A stretch of 64,000 nucleotides of DNA from Aralia elata (Eukaryota > Streptophyta > Magnoliopsida > Apiales > Araliaceae), in the NCBI GenBank assembly GCA_034770075.1, contig CM068378.1, positions 42,002,508 to 42,066,507 of the forward strand, in the 5' to 3' direction. Below, piece after piece: positions 53,777 through 64,000 of this stretch. Made by a program: the position numbers and the translations under genes. Below the pieces are notes generated by a model. The model was not told where the DNA came from. It was given only the letters and a program-made list of their open reading frames with translations, and did not search any database. How positions within the stretch are numbered: the stretch's first letter is position 1; the number at the start of each line of letters is the position of its first letter.

Positions 53777-56098
53777 ATTCTGGGTTTGTTTCCAGAACGT
53801 GACTCCGACCTCCGGCCACTCCAACCTCCATATCTCATTCAATACACAAGCAAATTGGTCCATTCCGGACTCTATGGACTCTTAACTCATGGGGCTACAA
53901 CATATCAAAAATGCAGAGCTACCCCTTAACATTAACATGGTCCAATCTTAGGCCAAAGTGTAAAGTTCATACTCTGTTCTTCGAGTTCTTGACAAGTTTT
54001 ACAAAAATCATTACTACGAACTCGTTTTAACTCGTTTTTACCCCATTCCAACTGGGTTAGCTTCATAACCCATGGAACTACAAACCATAGCAACAAATAA
54101 AGTTAACAAACACAAAATCATAGCTTTACAGTCCTCTAAAAAGTCCGAATGTCCAAGTTCATGTCCAAAGTCCAATGTTCTTGCTCCATTAAGCCAAGGT
54201 AAGGATTTCTTGTGTTTTTGTTCCGCTTTGATGTTATTAATGGCTTACATAGTCTCTTAACAACATTTACAAACAATCACAACAAACAAAAACACCAAGA
54301 ATCGCCAAAAATTCGACCCACAAGCTTAAGAGCTTAAAACTAAGAAAAATTTGAAAAACTTGGCAAGGAATCGAATGGAAAGGATTTGGTTGATTGTTTA
54401 CCTCTGTAAATCCTTCCTAGATGTTAAGAAGCTCGACTAGGCTTTGTTTTGGGAGTTCTCCTTGCTTGGTTCCTCCACCCGAGCCTTCTTCTTCTTCCTC
54501 CTTTCTTTTCCGGCGAATTCTTCCTCTTCCGGCGACTTTTCCGGCGACTTCTTTCTCTTCCTTCTTTGCAGCTCTCTCTCTCTTTCTCTCTCTCACTATC
54601 AACTGATGGGAATGAGTTTGAATGAGGAGCTGATGGCTTGCAAGAGAGAAATGAATTGGTTGATTGATTGGGAGAAGTGGAGGAAATTAGGGAGAAGTGG
54701 AAGAAAATGGAAATGAGGTTGGTTGCTCAAGGAGCTTGCCGGCAACCTCCCTCTTGCTCAATTCTCATTGGTCCAAAATGAGGGATTGGTTCCCTCTTGG
54801 GGTAACAAGCCAAAATAAATACCCGAAAATACCAAAAATATATCTGAAAACTCCCACTTTTGTACCAAAACTGGTAAATAACCATACCCAAAATTAAAAT
54901 GGGTACTCCCATAATTATTGGGATGTATAAAAATAATTATTATGAGATTTTTCCATTTATTCGGAACACCCATATAACACATTTCGGATACGGATAAAAT
55001 CACGTATCAGCTCAAATAAAATTTCCGACACTTGGAAAAATTATTCATACGCATACACGTATTTATGAAATTTATTAACTTCGAAAAAGACACAAAAATT
55101 TTATGGCGTGAATAGTGCCTCGGGAAACGTGCCCCGTGAATAGTGATTCAGCGACGCTACGCGAAATTAATTATTCACTTAACAAAACTATAACACATAA
55201 AATTCATACATTCACATGATCTAGATTGTCACACAACCTTTAAACACGTAACACAAATATAATATTAATAAATTATAAAATATTCATTAATATTCAAAAA
55301 TTCGAATTACAAGGAAATTTCAGAATTCCCGGTCATTACAGATAAAGCTTAGAGGAAAGAAGAAAGACACAGAGTAGAGAAGAGAGAAAAGAATTGAGTG
55401 AGAGAGAATTCTGTGAAAGTGAAGAAGCCAAATTCTAGAAAATCAAAAGGAAATAGGAGGGTTGCTAAGCCATTCCAATCATCTATTCTAAGTTTAAACA
55501 AGAAATAAAGGTAATAATCTAATTCTTATTTCTCAAAATTACTTCTCTGAGATTAATTTTAATGAACTAAATTGTCAAGTTAATTGTTTCCTGTGTTAGG
55601 AAATATGTATAATCTGTTATATGGCAAATATAATGGTTTTTGCTGTAGTTAAATTCGTGTATATATATGTTAAAAAGAGAAATTAGACATTTGCTTTCAC
55701 TGTGTTTTTTTTATGGTCTGCTTTAAGTTTAAAATTGAGTGTCAATTCATGCTTATAATCTGAAATTGATGGTTGTTTGTTGTAGTCCATTGAAATACGA
55801 AAACAATGCAACTTGAATGGATTAAAATGGTTGAATATCGAAGTCATAGTGCTTGATTTCACTAAATGTGTAAAAATATAAAGATTTAACAAGAACTTTG
55901 AATTTAGGTCTCTAAATTGGTTTGTTAAAGTTTTTGAAGTGTTAAAATTGTTTTATAGATGTCTACTGTTGTGTTTAACGAAATTGTTGAGTCAAAAATC
56001 AATCACGTTGGACTTTAGATGAAGTAGTTGTGGATTTGGGAAGGAGCAGAGTCTGTTTACGAATTTCAGATTCTGAGTCTGCACACCAGCACAGCTAC

Positions 56099-56215
56099 GT
56101 CGGTGCCAAGTGTAAAAGCAGCGCAGCTGCGCTGCTACTGGGAGTCTGATGGTGCAGTCAGGCGCAGCTGCACCTGAAACAAGGGTAAGAACAGCACAGC
56201 TGCGCGCTGTTACCT
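56099..56215. repeat. GC-rich palindrome cluster in L6
   Basis: Includes GCAGCGCAGCTGCGCTGC (56118-56135), identical to 4924-4941 in G1, plus CAGGCGCAGCTGCACCTG and AACAGCACAGCTGCGCGCTGTT-type units. Confidence 0.9.
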
Positions 56216-57234
56216 GTTCAGACCCAGCAATGAGATTTTAAGTGTATGATTCTATGGATGTTTTTATAACCTCATTAGATGATTGTAACAAAGTGTAAGA
56301 TGTATTATTAAGCTTAATAACAGGTTGTAATCATATAAGATGATATTATATGATTAATAAAAAATAATGGGTCATAGAATGGGGTTTATGTAAGCGAGTA
56401 ATGGATATCGTTTCGTGACTGATCGATGTATCAATATGGCTTGAATGTGTAGGGTGTTTAAAGGAAGTGTACTATAATTTTGTAGCAAACGCACAAGGTA
56501 AGTTCTTAAACCCTACTCCTCCTTTACGCAATTTTCCTAGCTCTATTCCTACATAGTACAAGTTCATATCAATTACTTCATTGTTTCAAGAGAGGCTTTC
56601 CTATATTGTTCAAAGTCTAAAATTTCTAGTTAAGCTTTCTAATTCTTATAAAAGCATTACCTTGATATAAAATGTTTATTTAACTATGAGTCATTATTGT
56701 TCGATCCTTGATCATAAATATCATTGTATAATCTTATGTTGTTGCATCAAATTTTTTTTAGTGGCTAGCGAACCCTTATTGATTCGACTAGTCCATAGTT
56801 GATGAACGTTCTAAAAGCTAAAATTTCTATTGAAGTTAATCCAAACTAAACTTCCTTTGGTACAGACTCCAATGTCAAAGCTAAGATGAACAACCCTAAT
56901 ATAGGGGATTATATTACGCACTAGCGTTAAAATGTTTGTACAGAATACATTGTACGAATGGCTGATCCCCCGGAGTACGAGATGGATGGTCCATAGTCTA
57001 TAAGACTGTTAAAGGTTACGGTAGATATACTTGTTAACCTAGGACATAGTTCGAGGTCTTGTGACCCTCAGATATACTTTTGATCTTGAAATCTAAATTA
57101 GATTCAAAAGTCGAGCTTTCCATTGTGTTTTTAATTCTTTGGTTATCATTGGTTGACTTCAGAAAGGTTCATACTTTTCAGTTGAGATCTATTTCATTGA
57201 TTATTCATATGTTTTTATTATTGTTGCTGTACTT

Positions 57235-57312
57235 GTGGGCAATTGTTTGCTCACCCTTGCATAAAATATTGCAGCCAAAGTTGAAAAGACTGATGAGCCG
57301 TCCTCGAGTAAG
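57235..57312 (+). other. Hairpin, acceptor-like site and truncated short frame in L6
   Basis: GTGGGCAA pairs with TTGCTCAC (8 bp with one G-T pair, 4-nt loop, 57235-57254). After 20 nt comes ATTGCAG, then A-K-V-E-K-T-D-E-P-S-S-S-K, cut by L7 at 57313. Confidence 0.6.
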
Positions 57313-59639
57313 TGTGACAAACGAGAATTTTGTAACTTAATTTGAATATTTATTGATTGAATAAATATTTTTCGATGATTTGATTGTTGAATTAATTGAT
57401 TAATTGATGAATTTGTGGTAGATTAATTTAATTATATGCGTTACATTAATTAAATTAATGTGAAAAATATTTATATTTAAAGTATGTGTTTAATTGAATT
57501 TATTTGATTAAATGCATTATTTAAATAAGTATAATGTTATCTCTAATTAATTTAATAATTAATTAGAGACTAAATAATTTGTCATTATTAATAAATGATA
57601 TTTTTAATCATGTGAATATGTGATTTAATGTGGTATTATTTTACCTTATTTAATTGATTTAAATGAGATTATTTAATTAATTTAAATATGTGACATGAAC
57701 TATATTATAAGCTATTTATTAAAATAAACTAGAGGGAAAAATAGAGGACTAGCCAAACATGGCCTTAGTGGGAGTTGGTGCCAGTTATTAAACTGACACC
57801 ATGTTCTGCCATTTAGTTTCACGTATTATTATTTCATGCATTGTTATTCATCAGTTTCTAAAAGTTCATACAGAGAGAAAAGAGAGAGAGATTTGTGAGG
57901 AATTAGAGAATTGAGAAGAAATACATTCAATTGTTGCATAGTTAAAGCATTTAATCAGAGGTAATTCTTAAATTTAACCTTTAAATTACGTTTTCTTAAT
58001 TTTCTCCATGAATGCATGTTTTGAGTTCTCTGTAAACTAAGTTCTATGGCTAAATTTTTATAGAATGATGATTAGATGTTAGAAAGCATGTATAAACATC
58101 TTTTATATGATGTATATGTGATTTAGAGTAATTAATTTCATGAAATCATGTTTTAATTGAAGTTCTGAAAAGTTACAGAGTAGTTAGTTACGGGCATGGA
58201 TTAAATGTATGAAATTAATACTGGTTTTGCATGTTAATTGGTTAAATTGATAACTTATTTTGTTTATGCATGTAAAAATGAAGGAAACAAGATTTAAACG
58301 GATTAATTTGGTATTATAATGGACCTGTTATGTGTGATTTTATGGAAATTGTAGAAACTTTGATAAACTGATAGAAATCTCAAATTTTGATTCTTAGATT
58401 CATGGTTTATGTGATTTAAGTTGTTAGAATCATGCTAGAAGGCTTGGGTAACGATTTTATATGAATTATAGTAACTGGGTATGTTTAATTTGATGTAAGA
58501 ATAACAAGATTGAAAATTTTTGGCCTATTTCTGCGTTCTTCGCGAACTGCAGAAACTGGAATTCGTGAATCTCGCCCCGACGAGCTCAATGAACTGAGTT
58601 TCTTGCCCCGGCGGGATCTCGCCCCGGCGAGCTCAATGAACTGAGTTTCTCGCCCCGGCGAGAGTTTTGTGAAGAAATTCCTCGCCCCGGGGAGAGGTTG
58701 TGAAGGATTTTCTCGCCCCGGCGGGAATTTAAAAAAACTGAATACTAAAATGCTAAAAAGTAGAGAGTAAAATTTTTTTTTTCTTTGTGATCATGGTATG
58801 AAATCGTAGATATACCTAAAGCTTAGGCTAATGTATAAAATGAATACTAAAATACTGTAATGGGTGGTAAGCATATACCCACTGATTGTCCGGTGTCAAC
58901 TGAGATATTAAAATGGAAATTTGGATGAGAATGAATCCTGACATGTTTATAATACTGTAACTAATTACTATTACTGCTTTATAAACCGAATGTATAGGTT
59001 TATTAAATAACGTGAGTCTTAAATTTATAGTCTACGCACGAGGCAAGTGTCTTATCCTTACTTTTACGTTTACGGAAGTTTCTACCTTGATCTATTATTT
59101 CGTTGAAAGCAAGCTACCTAATACTACTTTGATTTCAATTACGCAAGTTCCTAAATTTCATTATCTTAGAATGCAAGCTTCATATTACTATTACTTACTT
59201 GAGCAAGTTATTATTCCTATTCCATTCAATTTCATGGATTCAATGAGAAGTTCTAATTTCCTTTTTGTAATACTTCAGTTATACAGAATTTACCCAATTG
59301 TACCTTTTGCGAGATTTAATTTTGATTCTCGAATTACACTTTTTAAACCTTGATTGACTAGCGAACCCTTATTGATTCGACTAGTCCATAGTTGATGAAC
59401 GTTCTAAATTCTAGAAGCGTTATTGACGTAAATCCAAACCAAACTTCCTTTGGTGCGGACTCCTATGTCAAACTGAGATGAGCAACCCTTTTACGCGTTA
59501 GCGTTAAGATGTTGTGCACAAACATGGTACAAAGGGCTGATCCCCCTAAGTACGAGAAGTAAAGTCCATATAGTCTTACGACTGTTAAAGGTTTAAAGTA
59601 GATATACTTGATAAACTGTGACATAGTTCATGGTCTTAA
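57313..59639 (+). mobile_element. LTR L7, mosaic, truncated by element R
   Basis: Starts TGTGACAAACGAG after GTAAG in L6. From about 57480 to 58010 it follows the G2 LTR closely. Its palindrome cluster (58570-58730) is of its own type. The block from 59352 (TGATTGACTAGCGAACCC) to 59635 follows the G1 LTR and not G2, including GGGCTGATCCCCC (59537-59549). Donor-like AGAG|GTAATT has GT at 57961. Interrupted by R; its end is not visible. A 113-codon frame at 59012-59353 lies in the GCAAGTT block and is not considered coding. Confidence 0.85.
58570..58730. repeat. CTCGCCCCGGCGAG palindrome cluster in L7
   Basis: Five or six units of CTCGCCCCGGCGAG or variants, two of them separated by the same spacer AGCTCAATGAACTGAGTTTC. 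Confidence 0.9.
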
Positions 59640-60624
59640 TGATAGACTCCAGGCACGCTTGCGTGAGGTGGTCGTCGCCCGGATCGTGTCCAACAAGTTG
59701 ATAGGATGGATATCTTGCAACACCTTAACCCCTCGCCTATATATAGATGGTAATCTTGGTACAATTGCTTGCTTAGGAAATCTGCGTAGGGTGAACACCA
59801 ACGACACCTCGACCCCTCGCTTATATTGAAGCGGTAACCTCGGTACAATCGACGATTGATGCGGTAGAAGACGCCACACACAACTATGATTGGTTGTATG
59901 ATAAGTCAATTATGAATCTCAAAGAAGAACTAAGGAACACTTAGGAATTCTCAAAGAACCACAAGTAGAGAAACAAACTCACAATAATATTGATAATGCT
60001 GAAAATTGGTATGAAGTTGGTTGTACAAGCCTAGCATCACTTGGTATTTATAGGAACTCATGGTGTGCTAACCCATCACCATAAGTCAAGATCTAACAAC
60101 TAATCACATCACATGCATCAGCCATCCAAAGAGTTTATCACCCCAAAAACATGTCCATGTGATGTGCTAAAAAGTCCAAATCTGACAACTAATCTGATCA
60201 GCACATTGCAAGCTATTTTTGCATTTGAAAACCACCAAATTTGGACTTGGGCAAAGCATGAAAGTTGTAGCCCTAGAAGTGTAGGAAAATTTAGGCTTTT
60301 GAATCACCTCATTTGGAGTTTGGAAACTCAAGTTATGGCCAAAATACGAACTGATGTCAAACTAGTCCAAAAGTGCGGAAATGCTGATTCTTTTGTGTCG
60401 GTTCGGATATGCTTGCTTCTAATGTGTTTATGAACTTCGCATGCTTGTAACCCGTCTATATAACCTCTATGCTTGATCCAACCTCGGTCTATAATACATG
60501 AATCATCCCGTTAAGTCCTTCTTTGAAGCGTTTAGCTCGTGTTCTCGTAATGGGTCCAAGTGACATATGCAATGGATCCACTTGTGTTTTGTCAAGGGAT
60601 TGTGAGCTAAGGATGTCCTCATCA
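59640..60624 (-). mobile_element. 3' LTR of element R (985 bp), minus strand
   Basis: On the plus strand it runs TGATAGACTCC...GTCCTCATCA, aligning with the duplicated-flanked solo LTR at 32438-33419, which fixes both ends. It carries a TATA box (60045-60052). The pol frame runs from the polypurine tract into the LTR for 136 bases (to 60489). The left flank CTTAA (59635-59639) is the presumed target duplication; its partner is off-window. Confidence 0.95.
60045..60052 (-). promoter_or_regulatory. TATA box of the R LTR
   Basis: TATAAATA on the minus strand, preceded by GAGTTCC and followed by CCAAGTGATGC; conserved at 32846-32853 in the solo copy. Confidence 0.6.
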
Positions 60625-61526
60625 TACCTCTCCTCTTGAAAAGGATTTGTCCTCAAATCTTCACCTACGCCAAACGGGCTTAGATCAGAAACATTGAAAG
60701 TTGCACTAACATTATACTCACCGGGTAAGTCCAATTTGTAAGCATTGTTATTAATGCGTTCAAGCACTTGAAATGGTCCATCTCCTCTTGGAAGTAATTT
60801 CGAACGCCTTTGAGCAGGAAATCTTTCCTTACGCATGTGTAGCCATACCCAATCCCCGGGTTCGAAGATTACTTGACGCCGACCCTTGTTGGCCTGTTTG
60901 GCATATTGATCCGTCCTCTTCTTAATGTTGACTCTTGTCTTCTCATGTATCTGCTTAACAAAGTCAGCTTTGTTTTTGCCATCCATGTTAGTATACTCGG
61001 AAACATATAATGGTGACAAATCCAAGGGTGTTAAAGGATTAAAGCCATACACAATTTCAAAAGGTGAGAATTTAGTAACAGAGTGAACAGACCTATTATA
61101 AGCAAACTCAACATGTGGTAGACACTCTTCCCAAAGCTTAATATTCTTTTTAATGATAGCCCTCAATAAAGCAGATAGAGTTCTATTAACTACTTCTGTT
61201 TGGCCGTCAGTTTGTGGATGACAAGTAGTTGAAAACAACAGTTTAGTTCCTAGTTTACACCACAAAGTTTTCCAAAAATACCTTAAGAACTTACCATCTC
61301 TATCCGAAACAATTGTTCGGGGCATGCCATGCAAACGTACAATGTCTCTAAAGAATAAATCAGCAACATGGGATGCATCATCAGCTTTGTGGCATGGGAT
61401 AAAATGTGCCATTTTTGAAAATCTATCAACGACCACAAATATAGAATCATGACCATGCTTAGATCTAGGTAAACCCATCACAAAGTCCATAGACAAATCA
61501 ATCCAAGGTTCACTCGAAATAGGCAA
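60489..61526 (-). pseudogene. R integrase core and C-terminus
   Basis: A 345-codon frame continuing pol after a frameshift. Catalytic triad: Asp14 (MDFVMGLP), Asp75 (IVSDRDGKF) and Glu111 (HPQTDGQTEVVNR), with 35 residues between the last two as in functional integrases. Then come FAYNRSVHS, FEIVYGFNPLTPLDL, FEPGDWVWLHMRKERFP and a GDGPFQVLERINNNAYKLDLP block. The tail GPITRTRAKRFKEGLNGM is encoded by the 3' LTR. The stop at 60489 seems premature by comparison with the solo LTR (TGG in place of TAG). The motif set suits chromoviruses; I suspect the CRM/Reina side, from memory only. Confidence 0.9.
60625..60638 (-). other. Polypurine tract of R
   Basis: CAAGAGGAGAGGTA on the minus strand, immediately before the LTR start TGATGAGG. 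It is coding (part of the FQEERYDEDI stretch), so plus-strand priming occurs inside the open frame. Confidence 0.8.
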
Positions 61527-63340
61527 TGGTGTGTATAACCCCCATGGGGTTGAACACCAGATTTAGCCTGACGACATGTAATGCATCTATCACAAATTTT
61601 TTCCACATCTCGTTTCATATGGGGCCAATAGAAATGTTCTTTTATCACAGATAAGGTCTTATCAACACCAAAATGTCCCATTAAACCACCTCCATGTGAC
61701 TCTCGAACCAATAACTCACGCAAAGAACATGCAGGTATACATAATCGATTCTCACGAAACAAGAATCCATCCATCTTGAAGTATTTACCTACAACATTCT
61801 TTCCACAATTTTTAAACTCTTCACAGAAATCATGGTCATTATCATATAATTCTTTGATTTGTTCAAAACCAAGTAATTTTGTGTCAAGAGTATTTAACAA
61901 CACATACCTTCGCGAAAGAGCATCGGCCACGATATTTTCCTTACCTTGCTTATAGCGAATGACGTATGGAAATGTCTCGATGAACTCCATCCATCGTGCG
62001 TGTCTCTTGTTCAACTTGTGTTGGCCTTTCAAATATTTTAATGATTCATGATCCGTGTGAATCACAAATTCCTTAGGCCACAGGTAATGTTGCCAAGTCT
62101 CCAATGATCGAACTAAGGCATATAACTCCTTGTCATAGGTAGGATAGTTCAAAGCTGCTCCACTTAATTTTTCACTGAAATATGCCACTAGCTTTCCTTC
62201 TTGCATCAACACAGCTCCAATGCCTAAACCTGAAGCATCACATTCAATTTCAAAGGTTTTAGTGAAATTAGGCAATACAAGTAAAGGAGCGTTAGTTAAT
62301 TTTTCTTTAATCAATTGAAACGCCTTTTCCTGTGCATCACCCCACTTGAATCCTACACTTTTTTTGATTACTTCGGTGAGTGGTGCTGTGACTTCGCTGA
62401 AATTTCTTATAAACCGCCTATAGAAACTTGCGAGCCCATGAAAACTACGAACTTGACTGACATTTGTAGGAGTTGGCCATTCTCGGATTGCTCGTATCTT
62501 CTCATCGTCAACCTGTACTCCCTGTGCACTGACAACAAAGCCAAGAAACACAAATCGATCCATACAAAATGTGCATTTGTCCATATTAGCATACAATGTT
62601 TCTTTTCGAAGCACATCTAGGACAGATTTTATATGCAATGCATGCTCAACTAAATCCTTGCTGTAGATCAAAATATCATCAAAGTAGACAACTACAAATT
62701 TCCCAATGAAGGGACGCAAAACATGGTTCATTAATCTCATGAACGTGCTAGGAGCATTAGTTAAACCAAAAGGTAAAACTAACCACTCATATAACCCATA
62801 TTTTGTTTTAAAAGCAGTTTTCCATTCATCTCCCTCATGCATTCTAATCTGATGATAACCACTCTTCAAATCAATTTTAGAAAACACACAAGATCCATGC
62901 AATTCATCTAACATATCATCTAACCTCGGAATGGGATGTCGATATTTTACCGTGATGTTATTTACCGCTCGACAATCAATGCACATACGCCACTTCCCAT
63001 CCTTTTTAGGTACTAAGATAACTGGAACCGCACATGGACTCATGCTTTCCCTCACGAACCCCTTGTCCATTAGCTCGTCAACTTGCCTTTGCAATTCCTT
63101 TGTTTCCTCGGGATTGCTTCGGTATGCCGGACGGTTTGGGATGGTCGCGCCAGGGACGAAATCAATTTGATGCTCAATTCCCCGAATGGGTGGTAATCCC
63201 TGTGAAAGTTCCTCGGGAAATACATCTTGATAATCCTGTAGAAGAGCAGAAACAACACTAGGCAAAGAAGATCTATTAGCGTTAGTATTTAAAAGTGCCT
63301 CCTTATACCGAAGTACAATCATTGGCTTTTTAGAATCCAA
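61478..63340 (-). pseudogene. R reverse transcriptase, RNase H and integrase zinc finger
   Basis: A 620-codon uninterrupted frame. RT: VPKKDGKWRMCIDCRAVN (about 110-127), FSKIDLKSGYHQIR, LPFGLTNAPSTFMRLM and catalytic YFDD at 219-222. RNase H: ECDASG (Asp368), YDKELYAL (Glu405), HTDHESLKYL (Asp430) and VADALSRR (Asp473). Integrase zinc finger: His549, His556, Cys586, Cys589. All catalytic residues are present. Near 61540 a five-G run (CATGGGGGTT on minus) puts the downstream integrase in another frame, a net shift consistent with extra Gs. Upstream, protease and RT are in different frames too, around an A-run at about 63364. The best-preserved pol in the window and probably the youngest coding insertion. 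Confidence 0.9.
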
Positions 63341-63348
63341 AGCTCGCC

Positions 63349-63990
63349 TTACATCACTCCTTTTTGCAAAAATGTTTGTTTTTCTCTCTTCTCCTTTCTT
63401 TTTTTTCTCTCTTTTGTTTTTTTGTTTTCATGATCTCTCTGTAAATGCATTTGATCCTCATGCACCTGTTTTGGTGACATAGGACACAAGGTAACTTTCC
63501 TTTGATTGTGAACAAAAGAGTACTCATTAGTAAAACCATCGTGTTTTACTCGCCGATCGAACTGCCAAGGCCTCCCAAGTAGCAAGTGACCCGCCTGCAT
63601 AGGAACTACATCACATAGAATCTCATCGACATACTTCCCAATTGTAAACGGAACTGATACTTGCTTGGTTACTTTGATGTCGCCGCTGTCATTAAGCCAC
63701 TGCAATCGATATGGATGAGGATGTTTTGAGGTTGTAAGTCCCAATTTTTCCACCATAGCAACACTTGCAACATTTGTACAGCTCCCACCATCAATCACGA
63801 CACAACAGATCTTACCAGTTACCATGCATCTAGTATGAAACAGATTTTCTCTTTGTTCAGTGCTCTCTTCTTTTACTTGTGTACTAAGCATTCTTCGAGT
63901 AACCAACACTTCACCATGCATAGCAACCTCTCTATCTTCCTCCAATGATGGCATAGAGTCATTGTCACTTTCTTCTTCCTCGGTTTCCAC
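63349..63990 (-). pseudogene. R protease region, possibly continuing gag off-window
   Basis: A 213-codon frame, open to near the window edge. The N-terminus is acidic (METEEEESDN). Catalytic block VVIDGGSCTNVAS with Asp67; the D-G-G-S form replaces D-S-G-A, as seen in several plant chromoviruses. Second block HLLLGRPWQFDR at about 135-146. A Lys/Arg/Glu-rich low-complexity tail (about 190-205) lies over pyrimidine runs near 63385-63420, and the frame ends at 63349, one frame away from RT. Gag should lie beyond 64000. Confidence 0.85.
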
Positions 63991-64000
63991 TTCTCCATTA

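Larger units (their letters stand above)
52116..55340 (-). mobile_element. Solo LTR S6 (3.23 kb), minus strand, inside L6
   Basis: On the plus strand it runs TGTGACACCCCC...CGGTCATTACA with a perfect GATAA duplication (52111-52115 and 55341-55345). Minus-strand modules: a GTGAATAGTG motif pair (55111-55147), a purine/pyrimidine-biased segment (54417-54602), donor-like AGAG|GTAAAC (54400-54401 complement), palindromes at 53581-53776, GGCTGATCCCC (52684-52694), hairpin (52430-52448), TTTTGCAG, and a short frame VKPGSSKADKGKGKLKE ending at 52349. Confidence 0.95.
51532..57312 (+). mobile_element. LTR L6 (G1 family), in two segments around S6
   Basis: Starts TGTAACGATCAAG (51532) after AGGTT in the G4 integrase. 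Segments are 51532-52115 and 55346-57312; the second holds a leader (55365-55440), donor-like AAAG|GTAATA (GT at 55511), palindrome cluster (56099-56215), GGCTGATCCCCC (56959-56970), hairpin (57235-57254) and acceptor-like ATTGCAG (57268-57274). It is cut at 57312, in the DEPSSSK codons, by L7. Its end is not in the window. Confidence 0.9.

Noticed and set aside
54417..54606. Frames on both strands (Arg/Glu-rich on minus, Ser/Pro/Phe-rich on plus)
   Set aside because: They read a pyrimidine/purine-biased low-complexity tract (CTT and CTCT runs) upstream of the donor-like site of solo LTR S6.
59012..59353. 113-codon frame
   Set aside because: Lies in the GCAAGTT-phrase block of LTR L7; the same block in other LTRs has no matching frame.

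Overview
The window is gene-poor, AT-rich plant heterochromatin, probably pericentromeric. It is built almost entirely of LTR retrotransposons nested inside one another. I found no host protein gene, rRNA, tRNA gene or CRISPR array. A flowering plant is indicated by Ty3/gypsy chromovirus pol genes with long LTRs (2.6-4.2 kb), Athila/Tat-type elements with the TGGCGCC primer site, and LTRs primed by initiator Met tRNA (TGGTATCAGAGC). The species cannot be named from the sequence.

Layout. The oldest frame is chromovirus G3. The right part of its 5' LTR is 28293-30929, its interior is 30930-42636 and its 3' LTR starts at 42637. An Athila-like element, A1, sits in the G3 5' LTR; its left end lies outside the window and its 3' LTR ends at 28292. 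A1 is itself invaded three times. Chromovirus G1 (ending at 6346) lies in its 5' LTR and is interrupted by a minus-strand element, C1, whose LTR is 627-2430. A 13 kb non-coding element, G2 (11582-24624), lies in its integrase and carries a 4.2 kb solo LTR, S1 (16355-20582). A C-family LTR fragment, C2 (25162-26770), lies in its 3' region. G3 gag is broken by a solo LTR of family R (32438-33419) and by a solo C-family LTR (33850-38536) that contains another solo LTR, S2 (34699-37601). The G3 3' LTR is broken by solo LTR S3 (43877-46855) and stops at 46905.

The right third begins with a second Athila-like fragment, A2 (46906-48384), cut by two minus-strand LTR pieces (48385-50519). A chromovirus RNase H/integrase fragment, G4 (50520-51531), follows. 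It is cut by LTR L6, which contains solo LTR S6 (52116-55340) and LTR L7 (57313-59639). L7 is cut by the best-preserved element, R, on the minus strand from 59640 past the window end.

Coding content is retroelement gag, protease, RT, RNase H and integrase. Most is interrupted by stops and frameshifts. Two things stand out as intact: a 283-codon coiled-coil frame upstream of G3 gag (31157-32008), and the protease-RT-RNase H-integrase of R, which is nearly open.

The most unusual signal is in the LTRs. Several otherwise divergent LTR families share one architecture: a donor-like AAG|GTAA after a purine-rich leader, a GC-rich palindrome cluster 1.2-1.6 kb into the LTR, a conserved block around GGGCTGATCCCC, and near the 3' end a TGAGC/GCTCA hairpin 19-28 nt before an acceptor-like TTGCAG. 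A short frame follows the acceptor, ending in an S-K-G-K-G-K peptide whose core differs between copies only at synonymous positions. This suggests an unrecognised LTR-contained intron and coding exon; it is an inference to be tested.
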